Of a stretch of DNA of 64,000 nucleotides, positions 10,480 to 20,438 are shown in pieces. Source of the stretch: Aspidapion aeneum. Lineage: Eukaryota; Arthropoda; Insecta; Coleoptera; Brentidae. Where the stretch lies: contig OY755038.1 of the NCBI GenBank assembly GCA_963576565.1, positions 10,617,756 to 10,681,755 of the forward strand, in the 5' to 3' direction. Made by a program: the position numbers and the translations under genes. Below the pieces are notes generated by a model that did not search any database, was not told the DNA's origin, and was given only the letters and a program-made list of their open reading frames with translations. Numbering within the stretch: the first letter of the stretch is position 1; the number at the start of each line of letters is the position of its first letter.

Positions 10480-11903
10480 CAGCGTGTCCCATTTTCGATG
10501 GGATTAAATGGGAAACTCGGTTATTATTAAAGATATTGACTTTCTGATTGCACCTTACCGTGCTCTTTTTTTAAATCCCTTATATCTCGCTTTTAAAACT
10601 TTTCTATGGCAACTTTTTTAGAGGAAAATAATGACGTTGTCAGTTTTTTAAAATATTGTTTAGTTTTTGAGATATGGTATTTATCATAAATAAATTAAAT
10701 ACGGACCTGGCTTTTTTATTACTATTTTGATTGGCTTTATGCTATTATTATTACAAAATAATAAAAAATTAATATTTTTTTTGTTTTAAGAATAAAAAAA
10801 TATTTACTCTTTTAAAAAAAGAATTAGTCCGAACCTGGAAATTTCCAACATAAATAAAAATTAAAAATTGCTAGTTGAACGATTTTTAGTTTAACTGTTT
10901 TGATACTTGGCAAATTAAAATGGTTTTACGTTAATTTAAGGATTTATCTGAAACAAAGTCTACGACAAATACACAAAAAATAATGAATTACAAAAAAATA
11001 ATAACTAATTTTTTCTTTAATGATTTAAATGTTCAAACTGATTGCCATTATGTGTGTGACATTTTTGGCATTTTTGATTAATTTTTCTTAACGCATTTTG
11101 CTTAAAAATATTTCTGACGTTTAAATATTGGGATTTTGTTGTTTGAATAAAGCAGTCAAAAATATTACATTTTTCAAAATCTGGATATGGTCTATTTCTA
11201 GCCATTTAAGAATAATTTTGAGTGAGCTATTCACTAAAATGACACGTAAAATGACAATGTCACTTCCACGCTTTTGTTTTTCCATGTTGAAGTAAATTTC
11301 ATGAGTTGTGCTGTGCTACCATCGAATAATTTGGTTTTTTACTTTATTTATAAATCTTTTAATTAACGTTTCAAAACAGATAAACTAAAAATCGTCTAAC
11401 TAGTGTATCTTACAATTTTGAATTTATATTTACGTTGGAAATTTCCAGGATTGGACTAAATTTTTTTTTTAAATAATAAATATTTTTTTTAATCTTAAAA
11501 CAAAAAATATTAAAGGTTTCACATTTTAAGATAATAATAGCATGAAACCAATCAAAATAGTCTAGGTTCGTATTTAATTTTTTTGTGATAAATACCATAT
11601 CTCACAAACTAAACAATCTTTTAAAAAATTGACAACGTCATTATGTTGCTCTAAAAAGGTTGCCATAGAAAGGTTTTTACAGAATAAACATATTTTGCAA
11701 AATAAGCGACATACAAGGAATTATTAAAAATGCAATTTTTTCAAAAACTCCCTGTATTAGCGAAACCACGGGGTATAGCAAAAATCCGATTATACCATTT
11801 TTAAGGGCTCAAAAAAAGAGCACGGTAAGGTGCAATCAGAAAATCGACATCTTTAATAATAACCGAGTTTCCCATTTAATCCCATCGAAAATGGGACACG
11901 CTG
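10480..11903. mobile_element. Foldback element, TA target site, nested
   Basis: 1424 bp flanked by TA. The arms begin CAGCGTGTCCCATTTTCG and run as imperfect inverted repeats for about 500 bp each, through the word GGAAATTTCCA near 10837 and 11436, leaving a middle of about 400 bp. A transcript across it would form one very long hairpin. The TA site and GTGTCCC end suggest a Tc1/mariner-type origin. The middle holds the short frame at 11017-11205. Confidence 0.85.
11017..11205 (-). pseudogene. Possible N-terminal transposase remnant in foldback middle
   Basis: 62 codons from ATG to stop in the unpaired centre of the foldback. The sequence begins MARNRPYPDFEKCNIFDC, is basic, and has a CxxC pair near the end (KCQKCH). 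The opening resembles the short helix-turn-helix start (DUF4817-like) seen in some insect mariner-type transposases. That resemblance is from memory and weak. The frame ends before any catalytic domain. It could equally be chance. Confidence 0.3.
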
Positions 11904-12242
11904 TACATCAACTGTAACTCAAATATAAAACTTAGCTTATACCAAATATCCTAAATGGACAATCTCTTAGTAAGCTTTTAGCTTCTTAAGTCCGTTAAAA
12001 TAACTACAACTAGAAAGTATACGTAAACTAGACGAAGTCTTTACAGTTTTTAAATAAATATATTCCGAAAAAACACCACAAATGTAAAAAAGAAACCATC
12101 GAAGATTAAAAATACTTAAAAACACATGTAAACATAGCGCTCTAATCATCTTGGCGCTCCAAATGACGCGCTGTCACTTCTCACACCGCTTTGACCATAG
12201 TGTTACCAGGCAACCTATCCTCTACAGACCTTGGGTCAAATC

Positions 12243-12767
12243 CAAATAATCCGTGTAGCCCACGGATTATAAACCCACATTTTACATTGTGTGAGAAAAT
12301 TTCATCTCATGTAAAAAGTTTTTGGTATAAACATGTGATTTAGTATTTCATTTTGGCTTTTCGAACAGTAAGTGTGGTTTGATTTAATTTAACCATATAT
12401 TTTCAATTGTAATTTATTTACCAGACATTTTAATTTAGCCATGTATAATCGCGGGATTTTAATATAAAACTATACAAATACAAATAAACAATATTGCGGT
12501 TTGCCGTTTATTAATCATATTTAAAAAATTAATTTAAGTAGATATTAAAATATACTCAAACCTCAAATTACATTGAGGGACTAATTACCCTATTTTTTTC
12601 AATTAAACTCAAATATTTAATGCGGTGTGGTCACGGATTATAGAAAATTAATGGATTGAATTGGGCCAAAATGGCCGCCGTACCGCGCGATCCTGTTCTT
12701 GTTTTATCTTGACATTTCGTTCTCTCGTTTAGGAATGCCAAGTGATTGTCAAACGCCGTTTTTGTAT
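12243..12767. other. Stretch without a recognised gene
   Basis: About 520 bp. The short word CACGGATTATA occurs twice (near 12262 and 12634). Nothing else recognised. Confidence 0.4.
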
Positions 12768-12774
12768 ATTGATG

Positions 12775-13386
12775 CAGGGCTATCAAAATGGACGGGCCAC
12801 GATCCTCCACTTTGTTGACGTCACATCCGGGGCTGATTTTTTTTTGATGGTCACATTACGACACAGCTGATTGTCTTTAAAATATTGAAGTTGAAATGAC
12901 GGTTCATGGATATTTGATTTTTTTTTTAAATAGAGCCGTTTTTGAGATTGTTTTTACTTTATTCTGGCAGAACAATTTTTTTTAAATGTATAGTAAGCCT
13001 TAATTTTTTATAGCCGCTTCATAAGCTCACACAAAAATTCAGTTTAAAGCAGAAGCGAATGTGACAATCACAGATGACAAAGTCAAATACATGTCAAATA
13101 TAACACTTGGCATGTGGTACATGGCGGGTAACTTGAATTCAAAATAAGGAATGCTAAATCTTGAAGATTTTAACCTTTTAATCATGTTGCTTCCTTACAA
13201 ACCTTTGGTGGAATATCGGGATGGTGTCTGAGAATATTTCACTGAAATTTTGCGGAAATCTGTAGTGCCATTTTGAAAATATCATAAAAAAACGTCTGAC
13301 CTCTCATAAGACCCAATGTAAAATTCAGCCCCGGGAGAACAGCTGATTTTTTCAGGGTCGTGGCCTCTATTTTTGTGTTGGCCTTG
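12775..13386 (+). mobile_element. hAT-like MITE, full copy 4 with target duplication
   Basis: 612 bp, the same family as 4526-5137 and 5887-6497. The flanks repeat ATTGATG (12768-12774 and 13387-13393). As in copy 3 the next base, C, also matches, so the true duplication may be 8 bp and the element one base shorter at its left end. Confidence 0.9.
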
Positions 13387-13483
13387 ATTGATGCAAGGTT
13401 ACAAAATATTACTTTTTTCATTAGGCTAAAAAAATGCCAGATTTTCTTTCTTTTCCAACAAAAACACATAAAAACTGAATGAA

Positions 13484-14083
13484 TGCATGATGGATCTGAT
13501 ACCTTCCAAACAGTGGCGTGTCGTATAAGGGGCCAGGGGGGGCGAACGCAACCCCCCCCCCTCTGCGCTTGGCGCCCCTGGCGTCCTTTGAGAAAAAAAT
13601 ATAAAAACTAAATTTAACGCAAAAACAAATGGTGCCACCCCCCCCCCCGCCCTTTTATCCACGTCACGCTACTGCTTCGAAATGAACTAGACGCTATATT
13701 AGTCTTGAAAACAGTTTTTCGGTTGGTTCTGAAATTCAACCTTTAGCTGTTCTAGAATATCTGGGCGCTAGTATAGCGACGGCAATATTTTTTAAAAATT
13801 TTAATTGTCAAAAAACTGTCATTAGCATCAATGGATCATGGAAATCTAATCAGCACGTTAGAGTATCGGACACTATTTTACCTGAACATTTTTCGAAAAT
13901 CGGTTTAGCGGTTTAGGAGCTATCGTGTTACGGACAGACACACAAACAGACAGACATCAGGACGATATTACTAAAATAGGTCAAAATACACCAAAAGAAC
14001 ACATTTTTGGGGTTATCTCAAAAGAAAATTTTTCGTCGAAAATAATACCTTCTCTAGCCATTGCTGCGCGGGCTAGGAAGGTA
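13484..14083. mobile_element. TACCTTCC-ended repeat, copy 1, interrupted
   Basis: Shares most of its length with 49536-49992. Ends carry TACCTTCC at the left and GGCTAGGAAGGTA at the right, an inverted pair. The interior has the sentence GCGGTTTAGGAGCTAT and a degenerate (CAGA)n at about 13935-13960. Layout and microsatellite resemble HINE-type elements. This copy is split by the MITE at 13511-13674. Confidence 0.6.
13511..13674. mobile_element. Small hAT-like MITE
   Basis: 164 bp with ends CAGTGGCGTGTCGTATAAGG and the inverse of CAGTAGCGTGACGTGG. The flanks CTTCCAAA (13503-13510) and CTTCGAAA (13675-13682) match at seven of eight bases. C and G runs sit just inside both ends. Confidence 0.75.
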
Positions 14084-14397
14084 AAAACTGGATAAATTCT
14101 GCAAACACGTTTTCATTTAGACTGCAGCAGTTTAATTTTGCATAGCCGATAATCACTGATTTTACCTTATAGAGCTCTCTAGTTTGTTTTGTTAGCGATC
14201 GTGCAAATTTCGTATGAAAACAAACAACAAAAAGAGTTCGTTAATAACCAATATTTGTTATTGCTGCTTGGTTGTTTGCCTAGCGTTTTAATTTAACTGT
14301 TGAAGCATCCCAAAAACGAGCAATGCCGGCCAATATGCCTCTTAATAATTTTATTAAATAAATGTTTACTAAACTTATCACGACCTTGCAATGCAAC
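14084..14397. other. Stretch without a recognised gene
   Basis: About 310 bp of AT-rich sequence. The frame 14300-14509 runs into the palindrome that follows and has no recognisable product. Confidence 0.4.
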
Positions 14398-14603
14398 TAT
14401 AGGTAAATTTAGTGGGAATAAGGACACTGTTGTTCTGGTAAATATACGTTTTAATCCATCGGTAACGTTTCGACAATGGTTTCTGTCTTCATCTAGTCTG
14501 AAGGTCTGATGAAGACAGAAACCATTGTTGAAACGTTACCGATGGATTAAAACGTATATTTACCAGAACAACAGTGTCCTTATTCCCACTAAATTTACCT
14601 ATA
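14398..14603. repeat. Near-perfect palindrome, 95-bp arms
   Basis: Arms 14398-14492 and 14509-14603 are inverse copies with one mismatch, around a 16-base loop. Each arm carries a word of the form GATGAAGACAG...GAAACGTTACC. The right copy preserves a hammerhead-type core (14506-14539). It is probably two tails of a Penelope-type element joined head to head. Confidence 0.9.
14506..14539 (+). ncRNA. Hammerhead-ribozyme-like motif
   Basis: CTGATGA (14506-14512), a short stem of GACA/TGTT around an 8-base loop, then GAAACGTTA (14530-14538). This order, CUGANGA, stem II, GAAAC, then a tiny palindromic stem III (ACGU), is the minimal hammerhead layout described for Penelope-like retroelements. The left arm of the palindrome has a perfect stem (GACA/TGTC) but a broken core (CTAGATGA). 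Activity is not shown by sequence alone. Confidence 0.5.
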
Positions 14604-14627
14604 ATAAATGTTTACGTTTATTAATAG

Positions 14628-14905
14628 GGACTTATTGGAATAAAACCTGACTTTATTTTAGAGTCGACTTTATTTTGACACATTTACACAGAAAACTAAC
14701 AGCTGATCTCTCAAAATTGACATACCAAAGCCAAATTTAATAATAAAGACGCTAACTTTCATTTAATAAATACCGACACTAATAAATCCGGTTTTTAAAT
14801 ACACAAAGGCCAAATTTTAGAGCAGAGCAGCTGCTTTTTATATGTAAATCTGTCACCATAAGGTTGATTTTTAAATAAGGTCAGGTTTTATTCCAATAAG
14901 TGTCT
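14628..14905. mobile_element. Inverted-repeat MITE, intact copy
   Basis: 278 bp. The ends GGGACTTATTGGAATAAAAC and the inverse of GACACTTATTGGAATAAAAC give about 30 bp of terminal inverted repeat. Same family as 6523-7195, which lies in the opposite orientation. CAGCTGAT near 14700 and CAGCTGCT near 14828 are symmetrical. No coding capacity. Confidence 0.8.
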
Positions 14906-15132
14906 ATTAACTGAAATAGCAAAAACATAACCCAGGTAGTAGTTACAACAGATTTATTGCAATAAAGCCAGGCATTAATAGAAAAGTTTACACAATTAAA
15001 ATATGACTTGCTTGAGCCGACGGCGGACATCAAACGCGGAATCGCACACCTGTTTTCCAGCGGGTTAGTGGCTGGTGGATCTTTGAGCCAGCGGTCGACC
15101 CCAAACGCTGAATCTCGCACCTATTTTGCAGT

Positions 15133-16525
15133 TATAGTTTTTGCAAAGTCAGTTGAACAAAGGTTCCCAACAAACATTTAAAGTTGTAACGACGAAACGC
15201 CAACTAGAAAGAATTTCTTAAAAGTAACCGCAACGTACTCCCGCTACGTCTCAGTATACCATACAGCGACGTTATAATTCCCTAAGTGGGGAACCAATTT
15301 CTGGTTGTAACTACTAGGCCAAGTGTTTAAAGTCACTGTAGTAACAACTACACTACTACGTCGTAGCCAGGTATCTACTACGTCGAAGAGGCTGTTTTTT
15401 TCCGTAATGGCATCAAAGTTGCGATGTAGTTGCAAATAATATAATCGTTTCTTTTTGGTAGAATTGTAACACAATATGGTGGACACAACAGTAAACAGAC
15501 TCGCTTAGTTTTTTTGTTTGGTTATGGTTATAATATGAACTATGTTATCCAAAAGTGTGAGAATTTACGAGCAGAGGATCAAAATTCGAGTGCGACGCAA
15601 AGTTTTTTGTATAACATGCATTATATATATTGCAAAAAACCGGTGCGCCCGTAAAATTGAGCCGTTTTCTGGTAGCTGATGGAATTTTTGTGTTGTGATT
15701 TTGGAGGTTATGTTTTCATAATCGACAGTTAACTCCAACAAATGGTGCTTAAGAAGAGCATTTTTGATAAGCTTCAACTAATTTGTTTATAAAATAGTAT
15801 GGCTCTTTAATATGAGCTCATAAAACGACAACAAAAATATTAAATTTTCTTTCTTACATAAAAACATGGCGTCCCAAACTATGTTCCCTGATAGTCGAAA
15901 AGGTTACTTGAAAGTAGTTGCGGCTTTAAAGTTGATCCAAAAAGTTATTTTGTCTACATTGTTACATCAGATGTTACTATGATGACACAAACTTTTGTGG
16001 TAAAAATTAAAGTTATAATGTAGTTGTCGGATACACTTGTTTGGGACTCCAATGAAGCTTAACTTTCTAGTGGTAATTAAGTAGGATATAAAAGTCAGGG
16101 CGACTACGAAATAACGACTAAAAAGAAAGTAAAACTTTAGCAACGTCCTATTGTGGTAGAGAAGACTATCAGAATCGACTATCAAGAAACAATCCTATGA
16201 AGTAGTTTAGAGGGTCGTTTTTACGAAACATCTACTATTTCCTGATACTAAATAGTTGTTAGAACTAAAAAGTAACAAATTTTGGTTGGGATCACCACAT
16301 TTCTACTATAAGAAAGTAGCAAAGCCTTTAGAACATGTAGCCGCTACTATAAATGTTAGTTGGGTTAAAGCCGACCATCGGCATATCCTTTAAAGAAAGT
16401 GACATGGGCGGCGGTAGATATACTCATGAAAATTATTTCATTTAATTATGGCGTAAACTAAAGAAATAAAAATAGATAATAAAACTTTCTATTCCTACAC
16501 CTACAGAAACGACATTGATTTATTT
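15133..16525 (+). repeat. Dispersed repeat, copy 1, interrupted
   Basis: Outer parts 15133-15165 and 16365-16525 together match 21339-21530 closely. Shared words are GCAAAGTCAGTTGAACAAAG and CCGACCATCGGCATATC. The transposon at 15166-16364 sits between them, and the copy at 21339 supplies the empty site. Nature of the repeat unknown. Confidence 0.8.
15166..16364. mobile_element. Non-autonomous DNA transposon, 2-bp target duplication, copy 2
   Basis: 1199 bp, the same family as 923-2020 and highly similar to it. It has about 75 bp more near 15285-15385, including a second CTACGTCGTAG palindrome. Ends CCCAACAAACATTTAAAG and the inverse of CCCAACTAACATTTATAG. TT is duplicated (15164-15165 and 16365-16366). 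A further difference is an extra stretch near 15857-15870. High identity to copy 1 suggests recent movement. Confidence 0.8.
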
Positions 16526-16993
16526 TCTAACTCTGCATACTGCCGACTAAAGGGGTCCCGAAAAGCACACCCGAAAGCAATTAAAAGCGCATCTCAAAAA
16601 AATCTGCCAAGATATGAATTTGGATAACTTTTGAAGGGAAGATTGAAGCAAAATTTCATGATAATAGAACCCCGTATTAGAAGCATTTCAGGTGACTTTG
16701 CAAAAACTATACCAAAAGCGACAGCCTACGTCGGCATGCGTCTGATCCCTATATTTCCATTAGTTTTTGACAAGTGCATCAACTTCATATTAATCAGTGC
16801 AGTTCATTGAAATCCACCGGGTTCGTAAACTTGATTGAAGTCATCAATTGATAACATCGATGTTTGCTGACTGTGGGGGTTGGTGAGCAATCTTCGATGA
16901 ATTTCATTAACGTCAAAATCAGCTGTTTTTTTGTTTTCTTGTGCAGCTGGGTCATTTTTTAAATATTTTTTCCAGTTTGTCTTAATAGTAGTT
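16526..16993. other. Stretch without a recognised gene
   Basis: About 470 bp. No frame or repeat recognised. It leads into the palindrome at 16994. Confidence 0.4.
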
Positions 16994-17114
16994 TACCTAA
17001 CTAGTGCGGAAAGTGCCTCTTTTCCGCACGCGATTGCAGATGACCAAACGACGCGATAGCGGAGTTTGGCCAGCAATCAAGTGCGGAAAAGACACTTTAC
17101 GCACGAGTTAGGTA
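16994..17114. repeat. 121-bp palindrome with GTGCGGAAA half-sites
   Basis: The ends TACCTAACT and AGTTAGGTA are exact inverses, and the inverse match continues with few mismatches to the centre near 17054. It holds four copies of a 12-base word related to GTGCGGAAAAGT, in alternating orientation (17004, 17018, 17081, 17093). It lies directly beside the left end of the tyrosine-recombinase element, whose right end has the same words. Confidence 0.85.
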
Positions 17115-17193
17115 CATTATTTTTCCTATAAGCGTGAGGAAAAAACCAAAAATTAATCAGAAAATTATTTATATTCAAAACATTTTAATCAAA

Positions 17194-18396
17194 TCAATTA
17201 TTATTATTAACATTAATATTAAAGGTGCAGTTTGTAGCGTGCTGTAAGTTGATAGCAGAGGCAAGTGTTTTCTCAAATGAAGTGGCAGATTTGAAACTTG
17301 GGTTTTGGTTCTCCACTGCGTTCTCCAAGTTTTCGGAAACATCTGTTGCAACTGTGGTCATGCATTTGGTGCTGGATTGAGGCACTTTGGAAGGTTGTAT
17401 GGTAGAAGAAAGTTGCTGACTAGTTGAAGGATCAGGGTGGCTGAACTTCAAAATTTTATTCGAAATATTTTTTTGGAATCCAGTTGAACTGTCAAGGTAC
17501 CCTTCTGCGACACTTGAAGATTTCCATCCACCGAGTCGTTTGATATTGGTTATTCCTTCGCCTGAATCTGCCAACATTGTTGCGGCAGAACGTCGGAAGC
17601 TGTGGCCCGTGTATAATTCTGGATTTGAAAGCTTCAGATAGCATGCGATATCTGAAGGCATTTTACCGAATGTATTAATTCCAATGCATTGTACCGTACA
17701 TGCTCCTTTTTTGTAGTTTACGAAGAACCGTCTATGTGGGGTCTCTGGTTTCCTTAAGTTGACATATTTTCGGATCAATTGGAGAAGTTTTCCATTCTCG
17801 GCTTCTTCTGAAATAGCAAAACTTCTAAATGTATGGTTTTTTGAGTCAGGAATTTTTGTAATGATCATATTTCCTTTTTCTTCAATGTCATCTAGGCACA
17901 TTTTTGCTAGTTCTTCACGGCGACATGCGCCCGCCAAACCAAAAATCGTGGCAACTTTCATATGCAAATAAACTAGGTCAGGAGCTTCGCTTAAAAACTT
18001 GAAAATTTCTTCTTTTGTGAAGATTTTTGCCTTGGGTCTGAATCCAACGTTTTGTTTTTTCAAGTAGGCCGTAACTTTAAAAAAATTGCTTAAGTCAACG
18101 TTTTTTCTGAGTTTTATTACACTTTTGAGCATAGAATACCTCGACCAAAGGGTATTCGGTTTGCACGTTTTGAAAATTTCGGAGAAATATGCCAAAAAAA
18201 CAGCTTCTTGAAGGGATTTGATGCCTTTAGCGTGGCACCATCTCTCAAACAAACTATATTCCTTCTCATACCTGTGACGAGATTTTGAAGGAAGCAGGTC
18301 CAAATTAGCGATTCTAGCGGCTTCTAGAACTGACTGGGGTAGATCTTCGTCCGAAGAATCCATTGAAAATCTGATTTTTTTGTTTGAAAAATTCAA
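17194..18396 (-). CDS. Tyrosine recombinase (YR transposase), intact
   Basis: A single uninterrupted frame of 400 codons, ATG to stop. Residues about 25-110 fit the helical core-binding domain. The catalytic domain follows with every expected residue: Arg159 (in ACRREEL), Lys186 (PDSK), His265 and Arg268 (GHSFRRS), Trp291 (GGWKS) and nucleophile Tyr300 (AEGYLDSS). The last 95 residues are Ser/Thr/Asn-rich and probably disordered. Family knowledge: such enzymes cut and rejoin DNA through a 3'-phosphotyrosine at paired inverted half-sites, as in Crypton and DIRS-like elements of animals. No reverse transcriptase is nearby, so a DNA element of Crypton type is more likely than DIRS. An intact frame among decayed neighbours suggests recent arrival or selection. 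Exact clade not determined. Confidence 0.9.
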   Translation of the reverse strand: MNFSNKKIRFSMDSSDEDLPQSVLEAARIANLDLLPSKSRHRYEKEYSLFERWCHAKGIKSLQEAVFLAYFSEIFKTCKPNTLWSRYSMLKSVIKLRKNVDLSNFFKVTAYLKKQNVGFRPKAKIFTKEEIFKFLSEAPDLVYLHMKVATIFGLAGACRREELAKMCLDDIEEKGNMIITKIPDSKNHTFRSFAISEEAENGKLLQLIRKYVNLRKPETPHRRFFVNYKKGACTVQCIGINTFGKMPSDIACYLKLSNPELYTGHSFRRSAATMLADSGEGITNIKRLGGWKSSSVAEGYLDSSTGFQKNISNKILKFSHPDPSTSQQLSSTIQPSKVPQSSTKCMTTVATDVSENLENAVENQNPSFKSATSFEKTLASAINLQHATNCTFNINVNNNN

Positions 18397-18731
18397 AAGA
18401 CGCTTGTATCTGCAAAATTGGTTTTGTTTTGACAGTTTGTTTGTACTTTGTTGCTATGGTGATTTAAGATGCCAAATCTAAAACCACTAGTGTTCATTGT
18501 TGTTTGACAATGACGATATTTATACCGGGGAGGTTAAAAACTTATAATTTGAACCTATTTTACTGAAAACTTTATTTTATCGAAAATATTGAAAATATAG
18601 CAGAATTTTAGTCAATTTGAATATTTTTAGGATATTTCGTGTGGTAGGAAAGATACAAATGTATTTTGAACGGTCTAAATGTTATAGAACACCTCAAAAT
18701 CGTAACAAATTTACTTTTCCGTAGCGTTTCT

Positions 18732-18826
18732 ACTAGTGCGGAAAAAATATTTTTCTGCACTAGTGCGGAAAAGTGGCACTTTCCACACTAAAATGCGTGC
18801 GGAAAAGTGGACTTTTCCGCACGCTT
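18732..18826. repeat. Three tandem hairpins of GTGCGGAAAAGT half-sites
   Basis: Six half-sites in alternating orientation at 18736, 18749, 18763, 18776, 18797 and 18811. They pair to give three adjacent hairpins: 18732-18762, 18761-18789 and 18794-18825. The third is the most regular, GCGTGCGGAAAAGT followed by its inverse after two bases. Hairpin spacers are only 1-2 bases, so paired half-sites face one another closely. Plausible recombinase-binding sites or replication/termination structures; function inferred. Confidence 0.8.
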
Positions 18827-18838
18827 ATAGAAAAAAAT

Positions 18839-19211
18839 GCTTTAAGCTGTAGTTAGTAAAGTTGCGATGGATATCTTGGATAATAAAGATAGTGACTGAA
18901 AACTCAGATGATGAAGGTCTGGAGTTAATTTTGGTATCACCACACCGCGCCCTTCGATTGAAGATCCTGAAAATATTGTACTCATACAGTGACTCTTTTA
19001 GAAAAGAAATAAAATTCGAAGAAAAAGATGTTAGGAAATCTGATTTCATCGCGTTCTTTTTCATTTTTCGATAATCATCGGACTCACCGAACAAAAATGT
19101 CAAATGAACGTCATTACAAGATAACAGCTGATCTGTCAATATTAAGCCTTTGTGTATTATTAAAACTGTCATAAAACTGCCTGGCACTATTACTGACGGT
19201 TCTATTGCAAT
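18839..19211 (+). mobile_element. Remnant ending in Harbinger/MITE-type repeat
   Basis: The right edge reads TTGCAATAAGTTTCTAATAA, similar to the ends of the MITEs at 6523 and 14628. Upstream, 18862-19074 is a 70-codon frame with an acidic patch (TENSDDEGLELILVSPHR) that loosely recalls N-terminal parts of PIF/Harbinger transposases. The resemblance is weak, and the left end of the element is not seen. Confidence 0.35.
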
Positions 19212-20400
19212 AAGTTTCTAATAATCACGTGTTAAAATTATTTAAAATTTTTTTAAAAAGCTAGAAGTAACTTTTCAACAAATAAAAAAAATGTTATAAA
19301 ATGTAATGCCAATCGTACTATTTCCTGTAATTATTTAGGGCCCAATTTTTTTTGTAAATATAATAGGTTGTCATTTTTTTATGAATATCTGTTGCAAAGG
19401 TCGTTTAGCCACATTGTATCTCCATAACTTAACATATTTTAATCATAATGAATCACAAAATTATTTCTCATTATCAAATTTTGAAGTTTTCCACTACGTT
19501 TCAAACCTGACAAATGCTATATAACTTAAAAATTAAAAACTTTTCACTAAAAGGTTGTTGTCTACTATTGGCCTTCCCCACTAAACCTTATAGTTTAGTG
19601 CACCATTTTAATTACACCCTGTATAATATCAGTGCAGAAACAAAGCCAAATTGCACTTATCCGTCCGTCCGTCCGATCTTACCACTTTTGTCGTTGATCA
19701 ACCCCCAGACTGCTGTTATATTACTAACAAAAGAATCGTTTTAAAAAATGGTGGAACAAACCCAAGCATGAATCGCCATGTTTTTGATGGGCAACCAAGC
19801 GTCACATTTGAACATGCCAATCAAACAACATCTATAACAATAAAATACAACAACCGAATAAAACCTAAAATTATAGAAAATTATAGGTTTAAGTGAAATA
19901 TAGGGTGTAGATGATATGTAATAAGGCATAGACGCCATTTGGTTTATAGTATCCATAATAAATTTAAAACTTTCTCAATGAATATTTAATAAATCTTCAA
20001 AAGACTAATGTTTTTATTAAGAGGGTTGTCTTTTATATTTTTCCGCAGCCAACGATAAAGACCGGCCATAGCGCGTTATAAGCAAGTCGGCGGTCACGTG
20101 ATCTTAGGAGTTCCAGGATTCGCATTGTATTGCTTAATATATTATCTGTTTTTACACAATTTAAATTTGAGTGCATAGAAATCGGCCCACTGTAAATCTT
20201 TGGACTTTAACTATATTTTTTTAAAGAATTATTGATCAGATCAAAAAAAGAGATATGCTGTTTGAATGACAATTTAATATGCTTTAATGTGAGTATAAAT
20301 TTTTTAAGAAGGCTTATCGTTTATATGCGTAGCAACCGGTAAACACATGAAACGTGTTTATGTGGTGATTGTAACGAAAATAACAAATTTATCAAATCGC
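19212..20400. other. Stretch without a recognised gene
   Basis: About 1.2 kb. It contains a short (CCGT)n run at about 19661-19676 and a GC-richer patch at 20045-20115. The overlapping frames at 19514-19896 are short and match nothing I recognise. Confidence 0.4.
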
Positions 20401-20438
20401 CTTTGCAACTGAAATTTGCATATTATTCGTTTTTTAAA

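Larger units (their letters stand above)
10268..12233. mobile_element. Long DNA element with 9-bp target duplication
   Basis: 1966 bp. The terminal inverted repeat of about 32 bp begins CAAGGTCTGTAGAGGA. GGTCAAATC is repeated directly outside (10259-10267 and 12234-12242). A 9-bp duplication points towards the MULE/foldback group, with hAT (8 bp) as the alternative. Most of its length is taken up by the nested foldback at 10480-11903. No transposase frame of its own was seen. Confidence 0.85.
17116..18838 (-). mobile_element. Tyrosine-recombinase element with short inverted ends
   Basis: A unit of about 1.72 kb. Left end ATTATTTTTCCTATAAGCGTG; the inverse of the right end reads ATTTTTTTCTATAAGCGTG. 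Both continue into GTGMGGAAAA. The only long frame is the recombinase (17194-18396). The right end, 18732-18826, carries three consecutive hairpins built on the same half-site. Crypton elements encode this enzyme type but lack terminal inverted repeats, so this is either another type of YR element or a Crypton-like gene inside a palindrome-rich carrier. Flanks give no clear target duplication. Confidence 0.6.

Noticed and set aside
17759..17971. 70-codon plus frame inside the recombinase gene
   Set aside because: Shadow of the intact minus-strand recombinase frame.
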